A stretch of 7,158 nt of DNA from assembly GCA_016763115.1 (NCBI GenBank), contig JAESUL010000107.1, forward strand, positions 1 through 7,158, in the 5' to 3' direction. The number at the start of each line of letters is the position of its first letter. The first letter of the stretch is position 1. This stretch comes from Phycisphaerales bacterium (GTDB taxonomy: Bacteria > Planctomycetota > Phycisphaerae > Phycisphaerales > UBA1924). Shown piece by piece: positions 1 through 4,712 of the stretch. The notes under the pieces are model-generated. The model was not told the origin of the DNA. It did no database searches and worked only from the letters and a program-made list of their open reading frames with translations. The position numbers and the translations under genes are program-made.

Positions 1-117
1 ATCCGCTCGAGGTGATCTGAAGCTCTTCCGACTCGATATCAGAATCAGAGAGCAGGGCAGAACCGCATGAAGACCGAACAAATTGCCATAAACATACCAC
101 ACAAACTCGGTGGCCCC

Positions 118-825
118 CTACTTGATCCGATACTCCGTAAGCGGCTCCATCCCGACCTCCGCTCGCGCCCGATTCGTCTCATCAATATCAACAATCGCTG
201 GAGCCAGGACCGACATGGTCTTGGAGTCAAACACCTGCATCTTGCCGTAGAGCTGAGGCCTGCCGTCATGCTGTTGCTTGCGATCATAAATCATCGCGCA
301 TGGACCGGGTTCCATACGTCCCGCGACCACTTCCTCGCGAAGATTCGGGAGCACCCATTCCGCGTCCTCCATCGTCATGTGGATCAGCACAGGAACAGGA
401 CTCTCGCACCCCTCCCCCGCTGTTTCATCCGTCGGCCAACCGTACGCATCGACGAGACGCATCAGTTCTTTGGTATTCGCCTGATCGAGCGGGATCTGTT
501 TGTCCCAGAGTGCTTGCTCGACCTCTGGATCAAGCTTGATGCCTTCCTGATGCCGCCGCACGGACTCGGCCATGTTTGCTTCGTGATCCAGTGCTTCGAG
601 CCGAGCGAGCTCATCCGGATCGGTCGTTCCCCACGCAATCACGGTTCGATAGCGTTGATCGGATTCCATGATCGCGTCGAGCGCCGCGTGGTATTGCGCA
701 GGTGACCACTCAGATTCGCGAGTCTGAGCCGAAGAGCATCCGACACTCGCTAGAAAGAGTGGTAAAAGAATGCATGCAAAGGTAAATAGGCGTGTCATTC
801 GGAATGATGTGGGTTGTGGTTTCAT
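118..825 (-). CDS. DUF6624-family exported lipoprotein, function unknown
   Basis: The product is about 235 residues from the ATG at 825. A GTG at 831 and an ATG at 798 are alternatives; none has a strong Shine-Dalgarno site, and 798 would still keep the whole signal sequence. The N-terminus is a basic stretch, a hydrophobic core (LFTFACILLPLFLASVG) and Cys30 followed by SSAQ, as in a lipoprotein signal. The lipobox is imperfect because Ser, not Leu, is at -3. The rest matches the DUF6624 pattern as I know it: YGWP at about 128-131, a DR pair at about 181-182, QLYG at about 191-194 and a closing NRARAEVGMEPL at about 218-229. The family's role is unknown; here it is probably membrane-anchored outside the cytoplasm. 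It is the last gene in the transcription direction, 383 bases after its upstream neighbour, so it probably has its own promoter. Downstream (1-117, minus) two frames stay open to the window edge, but no start can be defended. Confidence 0.85.
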   Translation of the reverse strand: MKPQPTSFRMTRLFTFACILLPLFLASVGCSSAQTRESEWSPAQYHAALDAIMESDQRYRTVIAWGTTDPDELARLEALDHEANMAESVRRHQEGIKLDPEVEQALWDKQIPLDQANTKELMRLVDAYGWPTDETAGEGCESPVPVLIHMTMEDAEWVLPNLREEVVAGRMEPGPCAMIYDRKQQHDGRPQLYGKMQVFDSKTMSVLAPAIVDIDETNRARAEVGMEPLTEYRIK

Positions 826-904
826 GCACACTTAGATGCCCAGCAACCACGAAGCAGTCGATTTTTTGTGACTTTTTTGTAGCTCATTCCAGCGCCGATC
901 CATT

Positions 905-931
905 AACCTGCCCCCTCAAATTATGATCCAC
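905..931. repeat. IS/REP-terminus-like motif, left copy
   Basis: The plus strand reads ACCTGCCCCC, then an AT-rich stretch, then ATGATCCACTT. This parallels ACCTGCCCCC, AT-rich stretch, CTGTACCACTT at 6982-7006, in the same orientation. Motifs of this type (CTGCCCCC...TGTACCA) resemble insertion-sequence or REP-element ends. No transposase is nearby, so this is at most a remnant. The resemblance is by eye and could be fortuitous. Confidence 0.3.
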
Positions 932-1012
932 TTTAAATGTGAATAGTGCGTATTCGGCTTGCAAATTGTGTTGACAGGACATGGTAGCTCTCGCCCGTGA
1001 AACTTCCGCCGT

Positions 1013-1047
1013 GAATCGGGGTGACAGAACACCGGTTGAATTTTTCC
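1013..1047 (-). repeat. Dispersed structured repeat, copy 1
   Basis: This 35-base segment matches copy 2 (2717-2751) at 30 of 35 positions; its 26-base core (1016-1041) matches copy 3 (4430-4455) at 23 of 26. The core contains the stem GGTG/CACC around a 6-base loop ACAGAA. Read on the minus strand, the end CTGTCACCCCGA looks like the 3' T-stem and acceptor of a tRNA. It lies between the stop of the 2408-1209 gene and the start of the lipoprotein gene. Confidence 0.8.
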
Positions 1048-1060
1048 TGAGCCAAATCAA

Positions 1061-1117
1061 CCTCTAGAACCCTGAGACTCGAACTCTCATAACGCCACAA
1101 GCTGAATCTTCTAGAGG
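1061..1117. repeat. Perfect 9-base inverted repeat beside repeat copy 1
   Basis: CCTCTAGAA at 1061-1069 is the exact reverse complement of TTCTAGAGG at 1109-1117, with 39 bases between. On the minus strand the interval contains GAGAGTTCGAGTCTC, which resembles a tRNA T-arm (TTCGAGT loop). It begins 13 bases from the end of repeat copy 1, so it may belong to the same composite element. No similar arm of this length was seen beside copies 2 or 3. Confidence 0.5.
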
Positions 1118-1208
1118 GGCTCGCTCTCACTACCGATGATGCAGGATCGGAAACAGCTCGTTGCAAGACGAGAGGGTTGGGTGCAATACACAGACTACCG
1201 GTGTGGCC

Positions 1209-2408
1209 CTAATCATCTTCACGGATCAGCTGTGTTATGAACTCATGGAAATCATCTTCGCCAACGCCGAGCATGCTCTCCAATGTTTCAAAGAACTGCT
1301 CGCCTGAACGACCGGATCGAGCCAGCTTCATCACTTCATCAAAGCCGTGGCGATCGAGGACTTCCTCGCACAGAAAAGCTGAGATTACAAAGTAGGTAAA
1401 GTGCCGACGGATCGATGATTTCCTGCCCTTATGAAACTCCTCAAGGAAATTCATATCCGGGCGAGCTGCCAACTCATCCCGGAACTGCGACTTGAGGGTC
1501 TCGATGTCGTCACCACCAAGCCCATACCCGCCGTAATACGCTGCCATCCCGTACACGAACGGTGGATAAAGATCGCCATCATCGTCGCAATAGCGGCTCA
1601 TGTAGTCGACAAGATAATCGAAGATGAACCGCTCGTTTCCGGTGCCCGTAACAAACACCCGCCCATCATTGTCCATGAAACCCAGATCCTCTTTCAACCA
1701 GTTGCACCGCGTGCAATCGTAAACGATGCCATAGGCTCTAAGAACCTCGTCGAGCGTCTCAAAGCAGAAGTACTCAAGATCCGTAGTCGGCATCCCGACA
1801 CGGGCTTCAAAGTCCTTCTTAAAGCGAGCAAACTCCTCGGCCTGAGCCCGATCGAATGAACTTTGAAAGTGGTATCGAACTTCATCCACCTCCAACATAT
1901 CGAGTGTACGCGTGCGATACTCGAAAGGGCTTCGGAAGCGGTAGCCGTCAACATACGGATATGCGTGAAACTCAATGATCTTCTCGATCTGGTTGCCCTG
2001 TTCATGCGGGCTCATGAACGCTACAGAGATCAGGAAACTCTTGCCCCCGTCCGGCGAGAATGATTTCAACACTAAGGGTAAAGCCGAGGACGGGTCCGGA
2101 TCGGTGGCAAGGCGGCGCAGCGCTCCCATGAAGAACGAATGCCGTTGCTGGTCTTCGGTCGAAATATGACGATCCGTGATCTCCCCATTCTGTACCGCAG
2201 TGATCATCGCCGAAAAGGATTCACCAAGTGCCGCCGCAAGCAACTCATCCTCTGCGAAAACAGCACCGCGATTCATCTCATACGGCGGCAACTCCTTCGC
2301 TTCGACTTTGTCGACGGGGGCTTGCGTTTGACTTGACTCGGATGCAGACAATGGGCTCACGGCAAGGGTCGCCGCAATGAAGACACTAAGGATGAAATCT
2401 TTGTTCAT
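1209..2408 (-). CDS. Exported gluzincin-like protein lacking HExxH, function unknown
   Basis: The product is 399 residues. The ATG at 2408 is chosen over an upstream in-frame start (2504) because GAGG lies 11 bases before it and a signal peptide begins there: MNKDFILSVFIAATLAVSPL, likely cleaved after about residue 22 (LSA). The C-terminal half (about 210-399) resembles peptidase-MA-like metallopeptidases: a YxCFETLDEVLRAYGI segment, then a position where HELVH is expected but DYLVD (264-268) is found, then PPFVYGMAAYYGG (282-294) where those enzymes have PxWLxEGLAxYxxG, then the helix HFTYFVISAFLCEEVLDRHG and a final FFETLESMLGVGEDDFHEF. If the alignment is right, the zinc ligands and catalytic Glu are gone and the protein is a non-enzymatic relative. 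The N-terminal half (25-200) is not recognised. Six Cys lie after residue 210 (215, 232, 235, 274 and 347 among those seen), so disulfides are possible. It sits alone between repeat copies 1 and 2. Confidence 0.85.
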   Translation of the reverse strand: MNKDFILSVFIAATLAVSPLSASESSQTQAPVDKVEAKELPPYEMNRGAVFAEDELLAAALGESFSAMITAVQNGEITDRHISTEDQQRHSFFMGALRRLATDPDPSSALPLVLKSFSPDGGKSFLISVAFMSPHEQGNQIEKIIEFHAYPYVDGYRFRSPFEYRTRTLDMLEVDEVRYHFQSSFDRAQAEEFARFKKDFEARVGMPTTDLEYFCFETLDEVLRAYGIVYDCTRCNWLKEDLGFMDNDGRVFVTGTGNERFIFDYLVDYMSRYCDDDGDLYPPFVYGMAAYYGGYGLGGDDIETLKSQFRDELAARPDMNFLEEFHKGRKSSIRRHFTYFVISAFLCEEVLDRHGFDEVMKLARSGRSGEQFFETLESMLGVGEDDFHEFITQLIREDD

Positions 2409-2418
2409 AAGAATCACT

Positions 2419-2423
2419 ACCTC
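2419..2423 (-). promoter_or_regulatory. Ribosome binding site fixing the 2408 start
   Basis: The minus strand reads GAGGT followed by ten bases and then ATG at 2408. The spacing is slightly long but the site is the best in the region, and the signal peptide starts at the same ATG. It argues against the longer reading frame from 2504, whose extra 32 residues have no signal-like or domain-like character. Confidence 0.65.
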
Positions 2424-2716
2424 ATTGCTGAGACAAAGTTGCTGATTTCCACCACGAATGGTATGAAACATCCAGTTGTACCCACTCGCTTCTCCGCAAC
2501 CCACCGATGAAGCATGCGGGGATACCAGCTGGAGAACCGCTCGGATAGGCTTTAATCACCCCGCTCAGGAGGCGATCTACTGTATAAAAATCGTATATTA
2601 TTCATTGGCAAAAACTAATGCCGGTTCGAAATCAATGTTTGTTCCTTATAAAAGTGCGAAAATATGATTGAACCACACCATAAACACTAACAGTAGCGAA
2701 GCCCACCAAAGTTCTT

Positions 2717-2751
2717 GAATCGGGGCGACAGGATGCCAGTTGAATTTTTCC
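2717..2751 (-). repeat. Dispersed structured repeat, copy 2
   Basis: The core is 2720-2745. Relative to copies 1 and 3 the stem reads GGCG/TGCC instead of GGTG/CACC: one T:A pair has become C:G and one G:C has become G:T, so pairing is kept around the loop ACAGGA. The flank GAAT before and TTTTTCC after are shared with copy 1. It lies between the glycosylase gene and the 2408-1209 gene. Confidence 0.8.
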
Positions 2752-2984
2752 AAAAGGAGACCGCCGCTTGGAGAGCCGATTTTGTCGAGCTTATTGGCTG
2801 TATCACTGGATGATGTCGTAAAATCGCGCCATACCAGTACGAGGGGTTTCGCTTCCCAGCACTTGACCGTTACGGGCGTCGGTCGATGAAGCCAACGCAG
2901 TTTCGGAGACTGCTTATCGAGCGCGATGTGTCGAATCCGATGTCGCGTCTCACCTTGGTCGCGGCCTTTTTTGTCCCAGGTAGC

Positions 2985-3003
2985 GTCCGCTGTCCAAGCG
3001 GAC
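2985..3003 (-). terminator. Possible terminator hairpin after the glycosylase gene
   Basis: GTCCGC (2985-2990) and GCGGAC (2998-3003) form a 6-base perfect stem with a 7-base loop, 12 bases beyond the stop codon of the gene ending at 3016. No T-run follows on the minus strand, so it is not a textbook intrinsic terminator. It may only stabilise the mRNA end or be part of a repeat family. Confidence 0.35.
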
Positions 3004-3015
3004 ATCCCCATCTTC

Positions 3016-4107
3016 TCAGAGAGTAAGCTCCCAAGCACCACTCTCCAGACCTAAAAACCTCGCCATCGATTCCACCTCTACCTCCGCAAGCAAACGATAC
3101 GCCTTCACCCTAGGTCGCTTCCCCGCGTATCCAAATTCCACTTTCAAGCGTTCGTTTTCCACTTTCGCATTCGCCCAACCGACCACCTCATCTCGCCAAA
3201 GAACCGGCATTGCATAATATCCCCGCTCCCGTTTCGCCTCCGGAACATACGCCTCGAAACGATAAGTCCACCCCCAAAGTTGCACAAATCTCTCCCGGTC
3301 GCGCACCAAAGGGTCAAAGGGGGCCAAAATTCGAACTCGCTCCGGAACCTCCACCGACAACCAATCCTTTCGTATCCGAAGATAAGTGACACCAGCCACT
3401 TCGACCTCCGCCAGTTTTCTAGTCTCGACCAAGGATTCGACAGCCGCCAGTCGGTCCCCTCGGGCGGGCAACAGATGGTTTTGGCTCCGCAGCTCCGAAA
3501 CCAAAAAACGCTTCGTCGTTGGACCAAACACAAGAGCAGTCGTTAAAGCAAGAAGACAATATCGCTCAAACGGGTCCGCTGTTTCCCCACTAAAATCCTT
3601 GGGAACCTGATAGACGCGAATTCCTTTTTCGCGACGACTCACCCGCAAATATCCATGATGATGAAGTTTTTCCAAAATCCGCTTCGTTTCTCGGGACTTG
3701 CCTCCCCAGTAATTCTCCACCGACTTCCGACCAAATCTCTGATCCAATCCGCGTGGATGAACCTCGCCCAGTTCAGCCACCGCTTCGAGCACCGCACGCT
3801 CTAGATTTTTCAATTTGTGATGCGGACGCCAACGAAGGTCTCGCCAAACCTCTGGCGTCATAAACCCGTAGGCAAAAAGATAGCCTTCCTCCACTTCCAG
3901 GTCTGGAAACATCTCCTCCAATTCTCCCGCGACATATCCGGCAACACGTTGCCGTAGCATCAAATCCTGAGCTCTCGCTGGCGACCTAATCGGGTCAGCT
4001 TGCACAAACTGCATCTCTCTCAAAGCATCGGATAAACATAAGAAATCCGGAAAGGAATCAGCAATTACGCGTCTCTTAAACTCACTCAGTCCAAACTTTT
4101 CAACCAT
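3016..4107 (-). CDS. AlkZ/YcaQ-family winged-helix DNA glycosylase
   Basis: The 363-residue protein belongs to the HTH_42 family (AlkZ of Streptomyces, YcaQ/AlkX of E. coli), which removes bulky alkylated bases and unhooks interstrand crosslinks in base excision repair. Visible family marks are FVQADPIRSPARAQDLMLRQR (34-54, two blocks), containing the catalytic-type Q36-A37-D38 motif (the QxD form as in YcaQ), then winged-helix segments at about 100-165, then LAPFDPLVRDRER (261-273), YRFEAYVPEAKRERGYY (282-298) and MPVLWRDEVVGWANAK (300-315). It is somewhat shorter than E. coli YcaQ (about 410 residues). The usual HxAxxLP-type segment appears as AYGFMTP (79-85), so this is probably a divergent subgroup. 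No signal peptide, so cytoplasmic. The ATG at 4107 keeps the whole family N-terminus but has no clear Shine-Dalgarno site; TGCTAACAT just upstream hints at a nearly leaderless transcript (weak). It sits alone between repeat copies 2 and 3. Confidence 0.92.
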   Translation of the reverse strand: MVEKFGLSEFKRRVIADSFPDFLCLSDALREMQFVQADPIRSPARAQDLMLRQRVAGYVAGELEEMFPDLEVEEGYLFAYGFMTPEVWRDLRWRPHHKLKNLERAVLEAVAELGEVHPRGLDQRFGRKSVENYWGGKSRETKRILEKLHHHGYLRVSRREKGIRVYQVPKDFSGETADPFERYCLLALTTALVFGPTTKRFLVSELRSQNHLLPARGDRLAAVESLVETRKLAEVEVAGVTYLRIRKDWLSVEVPERVRILAPFDPLVRDRERFVQLWGWTYRFEAYVPEAKRERGYYAMPVLWRDEVVGWANAKVENERLKVEFGYAGKRPRVKAYRLLAEVEVESMARFLGLESGAWELTL

Positions 4108-4240
4108 ATCCGAATGTTAGCAGATTCTGTGATTCTTGTCTCTGGTGGCACCTCGCACCTGCGTTGGCGTGAAATTCCTAAGGAGTTTAGTCGATGCAGG
4201 AGCAATACCACTTTGACGGTCATCCATCAACCGCACCGAA

Positions 4241-4288
4241 AGTGGCGACAGGACTTGAACTCTACAACCTGTTTCACATCAACAGGTT
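4241..4288 (-). other. tRNA 3'-half-like fragment
   Basis: On the minus strand AACCTGTT, the 7-base loop GATGTGA and AACAGGTT (4288-4266) form a perfect 8-base stem like an anticodon arm. It is followed by GTTCAAGTCCTGTCGCCACT (4260-4241), which has the form of a T-loop, T-stem and acceptor end. It is not an intact tRNA: the 5' half (acceptor, D-arm) is not visible, the loop lacks T at position 33, and the T-stem 5' strand (TAGAG) does not pair with CCTGT. It may be a tRNA-end remnant left by an integrating element, or a chance resemblance. Confidence 0.4.
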
Positions 4289-4387
4289 ATAGACAGCGGC
4301 CTCATAAATCATGCCAGTTGGTGCGAATGTTTGAACCGAATTGGCAGAAGCATAACAGTGCGTAAACCATTGTGCTGAAACGAAAAC

Positions 4388-4417
4388 CAGCTCGCCACAC
4401 AGGAATGCGGCGAGCTG
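4388..4417 (-). terminator. Strong hairpin, possible terminator of the protease gene
   Basis: CAGCTCGCC (4388-4396) and GGCGAGCTG (4409-4417) form a perfect 9-base GC-rich stem with a 12-base loop. On the minus strand it is followed by GTTTTCG, a short T-run, so it could terminate transcription coming from the protease gene, whose stop is about 300 bases upstream. That distance is long. Because it lies only 12 bases from repeat copy 3, it may be a structural part of that element instead. Confidence 0.4.
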
Positions 4418-4429
4418 TGAGATTTCCAG

Positions 4430-4455
4430 TCGGGGTGACAGGACACCAGTTGAAC
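4430..4455 (-). repeat. Dispersed structured repeat, copy 3
   Basis: The core matches copy 1 at 23 of 26 positions and copy 2 at 22 of 26. The stem is GGTG/CACC around ACAGGA. The flanks differ from the other two copies, with ACTATTTT in place of the ATTTTTCC after the core, so the shared unit is close to these 26 bases. GACAGGAC followed by TTGAAC in the tRNA-like segment at 4246-4260 equals this core with ACCAG removed, which ties the two elements together. Confidence 0.78.
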
Positions 4456-4639
4456 TATTTTTGACCACAATACTTCTTTGGAACCTAGAAACATGATCTC
4501 TAGTTCTGGTGTGATTCCGGGTGCCGTGAGACATCTCAAACCGAGGGATAAGAGCACGGTCAGAAATCGGATGTGCAGACACCAGTAGCACTTTGCACAG
4601 ATGCGATTCTACTCTGGAGTCCTGGATCTCAATGACCAT

Positions 4640-4662
4640 TTGAGTACGATTCTCGTACTCAA
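4640..4662. repeat. 10-base perfect inverted repeat after the protease gene
   Basis: TTGAGTACGA, a 3-base loop TTC, and TCGTACTCAA form a perfect hairpin centred about 60 bases past the stop of the gene ending at 4713. There is no T-run on either side. It could be an mRNA-stabilising stem, a rho-independent terminator lacking its tract, or a dyad for a DNA-binding protein. Confidence 0.5.
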
Positions 4663-4712
4663 CCATCTTAGTTCAGCTTGGCTCAGCAATAGTGAAACAT
4701 GTCTTTGAAACT

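Larger units (their letters stand above)
826..1208. other. Non-coding gap with repeat copy 1 and an inverted repeat
   Basis: No credible gene was seen in these 383 bases. A 77-codon minus-strand frame (1166-933) crosses the repeat, but it has no family resemblance and the repeat evolves as non-coding sequence. The gap holds an IS-end-like motif (905-931), a 10-base match to the repeat core (972-981), repeat copy 1 (1013-1047) and a 9-base inverted repeat (1061-1117). A weak stem, CTCGT/ACGAG at 1157-1172, lies 36 bases past the stop of the 2408-1209 gene, without a clear T-run. T-rich runs at 862-881 (plus strand) precede the lipoprotein gene; no convincing -35/-10 pair was found. Confidence 0.6.
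2409..3015. other. Non-coding gap with repeat copy 2
   Basis: These 607 bases separate the glycosylase stop from the next gene's start. A 131-codon minus-strand frame (3041-2646) overlaps the glycosylase 3' end by 26 bases and runs through repeat copy 2. It has no recognisable domain or signal, and I treat it as probably non-coding. The stretch 2575-2670 is markedly AT-rich. It offers weak promoter-like elements on the minus strand (TTGCCA and TATACA about 19 bases apart near 2611-2582), which could serve the 2408 gene with a leader of about 170 bases. The gap also holds repeat copy 2 (2717-2751) and a hairpin just after the glycosylase stop (2985-3003). Confidence 0.55.
4108..4712. other. 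Non-coding gap with repeat copy 3 and several hairpins
   Basis: These 605 bases hold no convincing gene. Minus-strand frames of 82 and 130 codons cross repeat copy 3 but show no domain, and one just translates the 4388-4417 hairpin. On the plus strand a 32-codon frame (4194-4292) has AAGGAG eight bases before its ATG, but it overlaps a tRNA-like segment. Ordered contents are: the tRNA-3'-half-like sequence (4241-4288), a 9-base-stem hairpin (4388-4417), repeat copy 3 (4430-4455) and a 10-base inverted repeat (4640-4662). The mix of tRNA-end-like pieces and hairpins suggests a recombination or attachment region. Confidence 0.55.

Noticed and set aside
1..117. A further minus-strand gene running off the left edge
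   Set aside because: Two frames stay open to position 1, but 117 bases are too short to judge and no start with a ribosome binding site is visible.
67..705. A 212-codon plus-strand frame opposite the lipoprotein gene
   Set aside because: It is antisense to a gene with a signal peptide and DUF6624 motifs; its translation shows no domain and no ribosome binding site, so it is a shadow frame.
933..1166. A 77-codon minus-strand frame across repeat copy 1
   Set aside because: It shares the EKFN...TPI reading of copy 2 only because the DNA is repeated; the rest has no resemblance and no ribosome binding site.
2646..3041. A 131-codon minus-strand frame overlapping the glycosylase 3' end and crossing repeat copy 2
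   Set aside because: No domain, no signal, overlaps a solid gene, and where it crosses the repeat all copy differences are non-synonymous while hairpin pairing is preserved, so coding is unlikely.
4241..4320. An intact tRNA gene
   Set aside because: Only the 3' half has tRNA form; the T-stem does not pair, position 33 is not T, and no D-arm or 5' acceptor strand matches AGTGGCG.
1013..4455. Classical integron attC sites
   Set aside because: GTTGAAT/GTTGAAC fits the GTTRRRY core, but no matching RYYYAAC core with complementary arms was found on the other side of any copy, and there is no integrase gene. A non-classical site is kept open as a finding.
4274..4666. A 130-codon minus-strand frame across repeat copy 3
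   Set aside because: It starts inside a perfect inverted-repeat region and translates hairpins and the repeat; no family likeness.
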